From Combretum micranthum (taxonomy: Eukaryota; Streptophyta; Magnoliopsida; Myrtales; Combretaceae): 64,000 bases of DNA. Below the pieces are notes generated by a model. It searched no databases, was not told where the DNA came from, and saw nothing but the letters and a program-made list of their open reading frames with translations. Positions 48,801-59,724 of the stretch are shown in pieces. The stretch is taken from positions 1 to 64,000 of the forward strand of contig JAMXBD010001207.1 of the NCBI GenBank assembly GCA_024138025.1, in the 5' to 3' direction. Both the position numbers and the translations under genes were made by a program. The first letter of the stretch is position 1, and every line of letters starts with the position of its first letter.

Positions 48801-51156
48801 ATGTCTTGACCATGTTAGCAGAAAGCATTTCTTTTTTACAAAATCTTGAATAGTACTTTCTATTTATTCTTAAGCCTCTTGGCTCTTATCTTCTAAGCAA
48901 CGAAACCCTACATCACTACTGATAGATGTCTATTATAATAGAATACGACTAAAAATAGTAATTATTATCTAATATTATTTTATTTTATGATTAGAGGTAA
49001 TTTTAAAATAAAATTTATATTTTATGAGAAATAATAATTTCTTGAAGAATTAATAAATAATTTTTTTATTATTTCACATTACTTATGATAAAATCTTTTT
49101 CAAATAAGATAAGAAAATAATTATTCAACGATAATAAAGCAGGAAAAGTGCATTAACAGTTTGAGAGGAGAAATGCGGTCAACATCGTTAGGATGTGTTC
49201 ACACAACTACAGTGCTTCTTCCCATTGTACGTAAATGCACCAGGAGGCGAGAATTAAATCGCAGATTTTAATGATTTAGATATTAAAAATTCCAAATTTC
49301 AAAGTACATATATCTATCTTCATCCACGTGTCCAGAAATAAAATAATACTAAAAGCAGATGTGAATTACAAAATTATATTATTACAATTACTAAGTTATG
49401 TTTCATATCTATTTTAGAGATATATAAGTGGGTTAAACAGATGATTAATTTGACTTGACTCTATTCGTCTCTTCTGGCCGCCTCACTGTCTCACCTCGCC
49501 GTGCTTTAACCAATGAGTTAAATGCTAACTCGCTTTGACCTGCATAACATAATAAGTGTGCTATAGTTTTGACCTAAAATCTAAGTTATGCGGGTTGGTG
49601 GATCAAGCAAATCAACCCACTAGCTTCTTAAGATTTTTTTCATGAAAAAGTATAATATTCTGTTGTTTTTTATGAGAAAAAATCCTATTTACATATAAGA
49701 TTAAAAAAAAAAACTCAATAGACTAGCAGACAAAGGGAGGCAGAGGAGGAGGAAAGAGGCCTTAATGGTAAATAGTGAAGATTAGGATTTCCTCTCTTTT
49801 TTAATTTAATTTAATTTTTACTTTTATATTAGATTAGAAATTATAATTTCTAATTTATAAATATCATGGCTACAATAAAGTTAAAAAAATACAACCATAC
49901 TAGGCCATAGCTTTCTATTTATTGAATTTTTTTTTTTTTTATGCGGGTTGGCCTGGATGTTAAGTATTAGTTGAAATTTTCAATCCAATTTTTTTTCTTT
50001 TCCCTTTTTGGTGTCACTTTCTTTTCTTGCGGTATGCAAAGCATATATAGAATACAGCTTAGGGGCATAATAATGCCACGATCATCAATGAAAATATAAA
50101 TGTCAAGACTATTATTACATTTACAAAATTATATATGTGCATAAAGGGATGGAGGATATCCAGCATTACAAGCTAGTCGTTTAATACTTTATGTTCACTT
50201 CTAGTTATTTCACATATCGCTAAATACAAGGACATATTATGTTTCCACACCATTATTGACGAGAGAGCTTGTTGTTCATCCTTTTATGTTAAAAAAATGA
50301 CTCATATCTTAACCTTAATGGTTGATGTAAGTTAATTTCATATATCATTTTTAAAATCTTTAAATTTCATGATTTTTCATATCTTCAAAATGGATAAATT
50401 TACATACCTTTAGTAATAGTTATAATATTATTCTTTAGGACACACATAATCCGGTCAATTCAATCTTGTTTCTCTAAGAAAGTATTATTTTTTTCTCTTG
50501 ACCCTTTAGTTTTATGGTGGAGTAATTATAAAAAGTATACATCATTTTCTTTTAGTTTCAACTTATATATAAAAGATAAAAGATATTTTATCGCAGTCTG
50601 CTAATAGATATCTGCTATTAAGATATTTTATTACGGAAAATTAAAAGTTAATGACTCTTCTTTACATATTGGATTAATAAATTCTAATACTTGTGAGGAA
50701 GAAAAGTGAAGCATAAATTTTAAGAGCACTTCATCCGTACAAAGTCTTAGGCCATTGTGGAGAAACTATAGGACTGGAATTTGGAAGGAACTAGTGCGCA
50801 GCTTAAAAGGCACATAAAGGACTTATGCTTTTAATTTTTGTAATTAAATATCTGAATTTTTGAAACTTTTTTATTTATTATTTTTTAATTTGGTACGAAT
50901 TTAGTATCTCTATTAATTGTTAATAAGAAAATTAATATGTTTTTTTTTTCATTTTGATGTCTAAAATTTAGTTTTTATTTATGTTCTATTGTTTATACTT
51001 TAGAGTCGATGCAATTTAGCGTATGTTTACTGTTACTTACTTAATTAAAATTAATATCTTTATAATTTGATTTGTTAGTTATGGAATTGTAAATTAAAAA
51101 TTGGAATTCATATACTTTCCAAATATTATAAATATATATTACAAATATCACAGGGA
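45846..51156. other. Intergenic AT-rich DNA, 5.3 kb
   Basis: No supported gene. The stretch 46370-47110 has AACCAAACC-type words at the left (ACCAAACCAAATCAAACCG) and GGTTTGGTGCGATTTGAG with CACCTATCCCTA at the right, which suggests an old hAT-like MITE, but no matching target repeats were found. Poly-A/T tracts are scattered throughout. Confidence 0.5.
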
Positions 51157-51161
51157 ACTTC

Positions 51162-51845
51162 TGTTGAAAAATCCGAAAAAAATGAGAAGGGAAAAAATAC
51201 TTGAGGCGTGCTAGGCACTGTCCTTAAGGATATTTCGCCAATATTATGAAGAATGGCGTATCCCCCAGGATTCAACAAGTCCTCTAGAAAATCTAGGACA
51301 CAGGAATAGCAGGGAAGAAGCAATAACCCAGCGAGGAACAAGGCAGGAAAGGAAAAGTAAAATTAGTTAAAAATATTAAAACAGATAAATATATATAAAA
51401 CGAAGTTGTATTTTTAACGGGTACGTTGAAGAGATGTCTTTTCAAAATCAAAAGATACAACGGTTCGAAAAAACACAACGATTGGTTTGACAGTACCCGA
51501 AAAAACACAACGATTGGTAATTAAAATTTGAAACGCTCAAAAGACCCATATCCGGATAAGATTTAATTAATTATTATTATTAATTTTATTTAAAAATAAT
51601 AATATACACGAAAATAAAATATTCCTTTGAACCGGGCAAAGACATATAACTACACGCGCAGGGGGGGGGGGGCAAATCGATGAATTTACACTAACTTGGT
51701 CTAGCCTTTGTGCGCGCGAGCCCATGCCTTTCCACCAACTCTTTACAAGCCCACTAAGAGAATGAGGTTTATAAACAAGGACAATGAGTAAAATCTAAGG
51801 AATGTGGGACTTGTTCCTTTTGAAATATATATATATAATACAACA
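51162..51845 (-). repeat. 3' LTR of Copia copy 2
   Basis: 684 bp; ends TGTTG and CAACA. It has a run of 12 G near 51661 where the partner has 11. It is the downstream LTR because the polypurine tract adjoins its inner edge. Confidence 0.96.
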
Positions 51846-51855
51846 ATCCCCCACA
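51846..51855 (-). promoter_or_regulatory. Polypurine tract of Copia copy 2
   Basis: On the minus strand TGTGGGGGAT directly precedes the LTR start TGTTG, the expected site for plus-strand priming. Confidence 0.85.
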
Positions 51856-52417
51856 TATTTCAAAAGGATAAAAGACAACGAGATAAAAAGAAATGCTGGG
51901 TTTTCTCAAATGAGTATCATGCCTCGAATCTGGTGTCCTTAAGACTATGAACCAGACCTAGAAAAATGAGATATAACTTACAAAATAAATGGTGAAGCTT
52001 AAGGCTTCTATGAACCAAGAATTTTATAGTAAGCCAAAATTCTCATTAATCACATCATACTCCACATTTTTCTGCTATTCATCGCGGTTTTGCGCTAATA
52101 GGCCATGCGCGTGCCTGGTAATTCATGAGTGCTTTAGAGATTTTGCCACAATCTCATAGAAGCGGCCTCACTTCACACTCATATAGGTCATTCCATCAAG
52201 CGTATACTGCAGAATACACTACCTTTAAAAGGATATGGTATTTGATTAAGAGCTTTACTCAACCTCCCATTCTTTGCAGTTTAGCACTATGCACATCATA
52301 GGAGGGACATCATTTATTAGTGTTACACAGATCAAGCAACGACTTGTTATTACCCATATGAACCTATTTCATGGGATCTCCAATCACATAGGTTGGGTTA
52401 CCATCATTGTTGATAAT
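51856..52417 (-). other. 3' untranslated part of Copia copy 2
   Basis: About 560 bases between the RNase H stop and the polypurine tract, without a coding frame. Confidence 0.7.
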
Positions 52418-52972
52418 TCAACATGGCTTTAGTCCCATACCCCTCGATGTTTCATTTATTAATTTTCTCCCCAAAGGTTTAGTCAGAGGATCGGCCAAGT
52501 TCACTTCTGACTTCACATAATCTATTGATATAATTCCATCTTTCAGCAGCTGCTTCACTACTTCATGTCTCAAACGAATATGTCTATTCTTTCCATTGAA
52601 GGTCTTATTCTTGGCAATAGATATTGCCGCTTGACAATCACAGTGCATAGACACAGATGGTGTAGGTTTTAAACCTAATGGAATATTTGCTAAGAAGTTT
52701 CTTAACCACTCAGCCTCATTACCAGCCAATTCCAGAGCAATAAACTCTGACTCCATAGTAGACTTAGCTATGATAGTCTGTTTGGCTGATTTCCATGAAA
52801 TTGCTCCACCTCCAAGGGTGAATATATAACCACTAGTGGATTTTGTCTCATCTGAATCAGATATCCAGTTGGCATCACTGTATCCTTCTAATACAGCGGG
52901 AAATCCACTATATAGAATACCATAGTTCATAGTACCTCTAGATATTTCATCAATCTGACCAATGCAGTCCAA
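52418..52972 (-). pseudogene. Copia RNase H, carboxy end of pol
   Basis: Reads [20 protein letters not shown], then [20 protein letters not shown] and [13 protein letters not shown], ending GMGLKPC and a stop. The acidic residues of YSDANW and MESEF are the RNase H active-site Asp and Glu. The joint to the RT part is out of frame by one base at about 52938-52942. There CCTCTAG (plus strand) lacks one base, and copy 1 keeps the frame (KYLRGTMNYG). Confidence 0.9.
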
Positions 52973-54057
52973 TGATCATAACCGGGATTATGTGTATACC
53001 TACTTAATCTACACACAGCATATGCTATGTCAGGTCTTGAGAAATTCATTAAATGCATCAGACTTCCAATTATTTGTGCATACTCAGATTGAGCAACAAT
53101 ATCACCTCTATTTTTCTTTAATTGAGTATTAGCATCGTAAGGGGTACTCACAGGATTGACATCAAAGTGTCCAAACTTCTTAAGAAGTTTCTCAACATAA
53201 TGTTCTTGTGATAACATAATACTATCATTCTTCCTTATGATTTTAACACCCAAAATAACACTTGCTTCACCCATATCTTTCATATCAAATTTGGAAGCAA
53301 GAAAAGATTTAGTTTTAAGCACTATATCAAGACTGGTACCGAATATAAGCATATCATCTACATATAGGCATATGATAACACAATCATTATTAATAAGTTT
53401 TATGTAAACACATTTATCAACTTCAACAGTAGAGAATCCATCATTTAATAAAACTTGATCAAATTTTTCATGCCATTGTTTAGGAGCTTGTTTTAAACCA
53501 TACAATGATTTAAGAAGTTTACAAACTTTATTTTCTTGTCCTGGAACAACACAACCTTCAGGTTGTACCATATAAATTTCTTCCTCTAAATCGCCATTTA
53601 GAAAGGCTGTTTTTACATCCATTTGATGAATAACAAGTTTATATATTGAAGCCAAGGCAATCAAAACTCGAATAGAAGAAATTCTAGTTACAGGAGCAAA
53701 AGTGTCAAAATAATCAATATTTTGCTTTTGAGTAAATCCTTTAGCAACTAATCTAGCTTTAAACTTATCAACTGAACCATCAGGATTTAATTTCCTTTTA
53801 AAGATCCATTTACAACCAATAGGTTTAGCTCCAGGAGGTAAATCTACCAATTCCCATGTTTTATTTTGTAAAATAGAATCAATTTCAACTTTAATAGCTT
53901 CTTTCCAAAAAGGTGCATCACACGAGGAAATTGCATCCGAGAAGGTTAATGGATCATTTTCAACAAGATAAGTATAAAAATCATTTCCAAAAGAATTTTC
54001 TTTTCTTTGTCTCTTACTTCTTCTTAAATCATCATTTTCAAATATTTCTAGAGACAT
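52927..54057 (-). pseudogene. Copia reverse transcriptase
   Basis: 376 codons. [20 protein letters not shown] opens the core, followed by [20 protein letters not shown] with Asp147 and [10 protein letters not shown] with the catalytic Asp234 and Asp235, then [20 protein letters not shown]. All three catalytic acids are present. It starts out of frame with the integrase part at about 54038-54043, where copy 1 has one more base. It runs into a false stop after KYL at its end. Apart from these joints the domain looks intact. Confidence 0.93.
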
Positions 54058-55657
54058 TTTCAGAAGATGATGTATTAGGAATAATTTTTGATTTTAAAGG
54101 AAACACATGTTCAAAAAACTCTGCATTTTTTGTCTCAACAATTGTATTGCAATCTAACACATCACTTTTTAATACAAGAAATCTATATGCTATACTATGT
54201 TCAGCATAACCAATAAACATACAATCTGAAGTTTTAGAACCTAATTTTCTTTTCTTAGGATCAGGAAGCATAACTTTAGCAAGACACCCCCACACTTTCA
54301 AATATTTCAAATTAGGAGAATAACCTTTCCAAAGTTCATAAGGTGTTTTCCCTGTTTTCTTATAAGGTATTCTATTTTGTAAGTGACATGCAGTTAATAT
54401 AGCTTCACCCCAAAGATTTTCAGGCGCATTAGAACTTACAAGCATACAATTCATCATTTCTTTTAATGTCCTATTTTTCCTTTCGGCTACTCCATTAGAT
54501 TCTGGAGAATAAGGTGGAGTTATTTCATGAATTATTCCTTCTTTTTCACAATATTCATTTAGTAAAATATACTCACCACCTCTGTCTGATCTAATTCTTT
54601 TAATTTTCTTGTTTAATTGATTCTCTACTTCTGCTTTGTATATTAAAAACATGTCAAATGCCTCATCTTTATTTCTAAGCAAGTAGACTTTAGTATATCT
54701 AGAAAAATCATCTATAAAAGTTACATAATATCTTTTACCTCCTCTAGTCATAGTTTGCTTTAAATCACCTAGATCAGTGTGAATTAAACTTAGTAATTCA
54801 GATTCTCTAAAGACAGATGCACATGTTTTCTTAGCTTGTTTAGATTCAGCACAAATTTCACATTTACTCATACTTAAAGAATTAATATTAGAAATTAATC
54901 CAACGGATTGCATTTTCTTGATATAAGGTAAACTAACATGTCCTAATCTACCATGCCATAAATCACAAGAATCAATCAAGTAAGCAGAAGAAGAAACATT
55001 TTTATTCATAACTTCAGAAACATTGAGTACAAATAAACCATGACTACAATAGCCCTTGCCAACTAAAACATTATTTTTTGTCATTACAACTTTGTCAGAC
55101 TCAAATGACACTTTCACTCCCACTTTTCCCAACAATGCCACTGAAATCAGATTGGTTCTAATGTCGGGAACATGCAACACCTCGTTCAGAGCCAAAGTTT
55201 TTCCAGATGTGAGTTTGAGAAGAACCTTTCCTTTCCCAAGAACTTGGGTAGTTCGAGAATCACCAAGATGCACAGACTCTTCTCCTTCATCAACTTTTGT
55301 ATAGGTCACGAATGCATCCTTATTTGCACAAATGTGCCTAGTAGCACCAGAATCTATGACCCATTCTTTCACACTGGTTACTATGTTCACAGAAATGACT
55401 GCAGCGATAATATCATCTGCTTGAACCAAATTTGCCTTTGGTTTAGCAGGATTGTCATTTCTTCCCATCCTCTTTCTGCACTGAGGTGCATGATGGCCAG
55501 GTTTGCCACATACGAAGCAATTGCCTCGCTTCTTAAAAGTGGGATTACTAGCTCTGGGCTTGTAATCATGTTTCTTTTCATACCTTTTATATGGCTTGTG
55601 CGGTTTGTAATCCACCAAATTCGCCTTACTTGCAATCTCCTTTCCTTTGGCGGCCAT
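54038..55657 (-). pseudogene. Copia zinc knuckle, protease and integrase
   Basis: 539 codons in one open frame. Zinc knuckle CFVCGKPGHHAPQC has Cys47, Cys50, His55 and Cys60. The aspartic protease motif IDSGATRHIC has Asp102. Integrase zinc-binding residues are His235, His240, Cys266 and Cys269. The core acids are Asp295 (HTD), Asp358 (SDRGG) and Glu392 (NGVAERKN). It ends at a false stop after NVSRNI. The real frame enters from the gag part upstream (ITHIIIENTNRKEF before Met1), so Met1 is internal. It is the best-preserved part of the element. Confidence 0.94.
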
Positions 55658-56329
55658 GAATTCCTTTCTGTTGGTGTTCTCGATGATGATGTGGGTGATG
55701 AGATCAGCAAGGAAAGTTGCTTGTGCTTATGTTTAAGTTGTTGTTTAAATCACTCCATGATTGAGGTAGTTTCTCGATCAGCAAACCAGCAACGAACTCC
55801 TCCTGCAAATTAATGCCTTCTGATTTGAGGTCTTCTATCAACTTGTGGTACTCATTGATCTGCATTTTGATATCTTTGTCCTCAACCATCTCCCACCTAT
55901 AATACTTTCCAATAACAAACTTCTGTTTTCCTGCATCTTCAGCCGTGTACTTGGCAACCATAGATTCCCAAATATCTTTTGCATCCTTGTAAGAACAGTA
56001 GACATCGAACAACTCATTAGATAAGGTACTAATAATAGTGTGGCGGCATACCTTGTTCGCATGAACCCATAGTTCCATTTGTTTGGATGTGGTATCAACT
56101 GGTTTAGTATCTGTAAGGGCATACGCAACACCGTGCATATCCAAAACAGAGAATATACGTTCTTGCCATCTTTTAAAGTTATCTCCATCAAAATTTCGAT
56201 CTTTGATATATCTGGAAATGGCTTGGCAAATGGAACAGTGGGCAACACAGGGACAGGGCCATTTGAAGCAGTTTCATGAACAGATGCAGTAGCGACGGCA
56301 GTAGGCGGAGGGGTAGGATCAGAGGCCAT
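55658..56329 (-). pseudogene. Copia gag, three one-base losses
   Basis: The start ATG is at 56329 (MASDPTPPP), 19 nt after the LTR. The first frame runs to PFPDISKIEI. It then loses one T at 56190-56193 and continues in another frame (MHGVAYALTDTKPV, LWVHANKVCRHTIISTLSNE, WESMVAKYTAEDAGKQKFVI), a UBN2-type gag domain. A second T is missing at about 55748-55750 (SDFKQQLKHKHKQ expected) and one C at 55710-55712 (QLSLADLITH expected). Copy 1 has the extra base at all three places. The rest shows no stops. Confidence 0.9.
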
Positions 56330-56348
56330 AAGGAAATATCCTTAAGAT
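56330..56348 (-). promoter_or_regulatory. Candidate non-standard primer binding site of Copia copy 2
   Basis: On the minus strand AATCTTAAGGATATTTCC directly follows the LTR. The LTR boundary is fixed by the target duplication, so this is where the primer must anneal. There is no TGG start complementary to a tRNA CCA end. Copy 1 has the same sequence but for one base. An internal tRNA fragment as primer, as in Drosophila copia, is one possibility. Confidence 0.5.
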
Positions 56349-57029
56349 TGTTGGAAAAATCCGAAAAAATGAGAAGGAAAAATACTTGAGGCGTGCTAGG
56401 CACTGTCCTTAAGGATATTTCGCCAATATTATTGAAGAATGGCGTATCCCCCAGGATTCAACAAGTCCTCTAGAAAATCTAGGACACAGGAATAGCAGGG
56501 AAGAAGTAATAACCCAGCGAGGAAGGCAGGAAAGGAAAAGTAAAAGTTAGTTAAAAATATTAAAACAGATAAATATATATAAAACGAAGTTGTATTTTTA
56601 ACGGGTACGTTGAAGAGATGTCTTTTCAAAATCAAAAGATACAACGGTTCGAAAAAACACAACGATTGGTTTGACAGTACCCGAAAAAACACAACGATTG
56701 GTAATTAAAATTTGAAACGCTCAAAAGACCCATATCCGGATAAGATTTAATTAATTATTATTATTAATTTTATTTAAAATAATAATATACACGAAAATAA
56801 AATATTCCTTTGAACCGGGCAAAGACATATAACTACACGCGCAGGGGGGGGGGGCAAATCGATGAATTTACACTAACTTGGTCTAGCCTTTGTGCGCGCG
56901 AGCCCATGCCTTTCCACCAACTCTTTACAAGCCCACTAAGAGAATGAGGTTTATAAACAAGGACAATGAGTAAAATCTAAGGAATGTGGGACTTGTTCCT
57001 TTTGAAATATATATATATAATACACAACA
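56349..57029 (-). repeat. 5' LTR of Copia copy 2
   Basis: 681 bp, TGTTG...CAACA. Collinear with 51162-51845. It should carry the promoter of the element on the minus strand, but no convincing TATA box was picked. Confidence 0.96.
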
Positions 57030-57034
57030 ACTTC

Positions 57035-57331
57035 TACGGTTTTATCATGGGATCATGCCATCACTTATATGAAAATTAAACAAATTATAAATAAAATAAG
57101 CATAAAAAATTTCAAAAGCTTGATCACAATTAGAAAAAGATCTAGGCTATTCATTGATGTAACATGATCAATCCCGTTATAACTGTCACAAGACTATAAA
57201 ATTTTCTAATATTATAATTGTTGACAGTCCAATCTTGACTTTAGGCCTACCTAAGTCAAACCTTTCACTTATTGGGCCGAGCCAAAAAGACAGCTATAAG
57301 CCTCGTTGGTGAACTTTCCTTTCTCACTGAC
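57035..57331. other. Spacer between Copia copy 2 and the solo LTR
   Basis: About 300 bases with no recognised feature. Confidence 0.5.
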
Positions 57332-57336
57332 TCGAG

Positions 57337-59719
57337 TGTAGACACCTCATTTTGAAAATTTATTTTTATCAAATTATTGATAATTAGATATTAATATTAG
57401 TATATATATATGGCTAAATTAAAGGAATATTTGTAATTATAAGCATTAGCATTAGAAATGAAAATTAGGAAAAAATCAAATTAAGGGAAATAAATATAAT
57501 GGATGTAATCTATATACATATATAATATAGTATAATATGCCCCAAAAAAAGTACTATTCATCTTCAACCTTGGGTAGCCCGATGGGCCCCCTTTTGGGCT
57601 CATTTTCGGTCCATTTCTAGACCCGATTTCCACGAATCGAATGCATATATAGAAACTAGGTATGGAGTAGTTTAATTTGGTATGTAAATTATGCGTTTTC
57701 ATCAACAATAACTGTTTCAAATTCAGGTTTAAAAATTGGGAAAAACAAGTTTTTATTAGTTTCCTCAAAAACTCAAAAACGCATGAAATTCGGTTTTTAG
57801 GCAAGATTGAAGATTTGGGTCGTTATAATATGGAAAAGACATATCTGACAGGATATTTAATTGGAAAGTTAAAGCTGTTTTGGCTCCAATTTTTTCGAAT
57901 TTGTGAAAACCGTGTTTTAAAACTTTAGATTCTCAATCAATTGTCTAGGAAAGTTTTGAGCCGAATTAAAACATAAAATAGTCTTTCCATCTCTGTTTTA
58001 AAAAAGAAAAAAAGGTCGGCTCTCTCCCAATACTTTTAATTTTATTCTCAATTTTTGATTTCGTGTAGGTGTTCTCAAATTTTGGTTTCAACATTCTAAT
58101 TTTAAAATTCTTCATTTAAAAAAAAGAAAAAGAAAATCGGAGCAATTGGAAGCTACCGGAGTGTTTAGCAGATCGAGGGCTTCAAAACCCTCCTATTCAG
58201 CCACCACATCGCCCTGTGATCACTCCAACCCAATTCCACATTCGCCTGTCTCAACTCAACCAACTGGAGCTCCGACCATTAATTCCCTCGTGAGCGTTTA
58301 ATCCCATGTAAGCGTTTTTTTTTTTTTTTTTTTTTTACTTAATAAAGCATATCAGTAATATAATATTATAAGTTGATGAATTATGGTATTATTGTAACAA
58401 TGAAAAATAATAAACAATAATAGATTCTGACGTAATAAATATTACATATTATTATTAGTTGTTTAGGCATTCAAAACATGAGGTTAATTAATATGTCTTT
58501 TTGAGTGATTGTTTTATAATATTATTTATAGATTAAATTCTTAGGTTTATATTGTATAAAATTGCTATTAAAATTCCTAAATTAATTTTTACCTTGACAA
58601 GATTTATTATGCCTTTGCTAATTGATTTTCATAAATTTGATTTATTAATATTATCATAGCACTTTGATTTTAACTTTCACTATAATCCCTTGACTAATAA
58701 ATTCAGTTTTTTTTAAAAAAATACTTTAATGACATGGACGAACTTTTGACATGATGTATTCAAATAATAAGTTATTATATGATAACCATGATGTCCGCGA
58801 TATACCATTTGACGTTATAAATATTTCATCTTTTATATATTGTAATAACATTTTTTTTCTCCCGTATGCGTGAAATTTGATATCTAATAATTTAATTAAT
58901 GAAATCATGGATTGATATGCATGTTTCCTTAAAGAGTTTGTCACTTAGAAAAATTTAGATTTTTAGAAATAGCAAGAACTTAAATTGATAAACTTAGATT
59001 CATATCATCAAAAGCTAATTTTGTCAAAACTAAAAAATTTAACAAATTTAAAAGCGAAAAGAATTAAAAACTCTAAAATTGATCAACAAATTAAATTTCA
59101 TAAAGAACTACATATTGTCTGATCCCGATTAACGGGTACGTAGGCACCTAAATGGGCGACTCAAAATGTAAAAAAATTATTTTTGTGAATTTGTTTGATT
59201 TGATTTTATTAATTCTCTTAGTTTAGTTTAGAATATGGAATATTGATAGAATTGATAAATATGACTATTTTGATTCTAGATTATATATATTGTTGATGGA
59301 ATTGATTAGTTGATTAAATTAGTAAATTTGTACATATTTGTAAATATTAGCATATGATTAGTTAGTTAAATCTTTGTAAATATTTAGAATTTGAAATTAG
59401 GGTTTAAAAGAAAGCAATTTAAAATCGAAAAGTTAAAGTGGTAACCGTTTAGGTTTTAATAGGTTAGCCATCGGAATCAAGTTAATTTTAGGTCTCGTTT
59501 TTAAAATGATTTTTTTTTCCACGATCAGTAGCAAACCTAAATCAACCTACCCATTGTTTTGGTTATCCTTTTTCTCAACTTTAGTCAAAGTCAGAGAGTG
59601 ACTAAAATATCAAAATCAAATGTCCTTTAATTCTTAGTCAAGCATTCGATCGAATGGTTAAGGTTTAGTACGAATCGATTAAAGAAATTGAACCAAAAAT
59701 CAAAATCCATGCTTGAACA
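57337..59719 (+). repeat. Solo Tat-like Gypsy LTR
   Basis: 2383 bp. Starts TGTAGACACCTCATTTT and ends GCTTGAACA. Flanks tcgag (57332-57336) and ccgag (59720-59724) match at 4 of 5. Contains GGGTACGTAGGCACC at 59134-59148 and a CCACC-rich centre, both shared with the interrupted LTR at 40123-45845. A poly-T of over 20 bases lies at about 58315-58336. No internal element sequence adjoins either end, hence solo. Confidence 0.8.
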
Positions 59720-59724
59720 CCGAG

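Larger units (their letters stand above)
51162..57029 (-). mobile_element. Young, nearly complete Ty1/Copia element, copy 2
   Basis: 5868 bp with LTRs of 684 and 681 bp, TGTTG...CAACA ends, and a perfect 5-bp target duplication acttc at 51157-51161 and 57030-57034. The internal order on the minus strand is gag, protease, integrase, reverse transcriptase and RNase H, the Copia order. The polypurine tract lies beside the left LTR. The two LTRs differ by one substitution and about nine small indels, so insertion was recent. As written, five one-base losses break the polyprotein, so no unbroken product exists in this sequence. Confidence 0.97.

Noticed and set aside
55172..55813. 213-codon plus-strand frame
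   Set aside because: Antisense shadow of the Copia gag/protease coding region.
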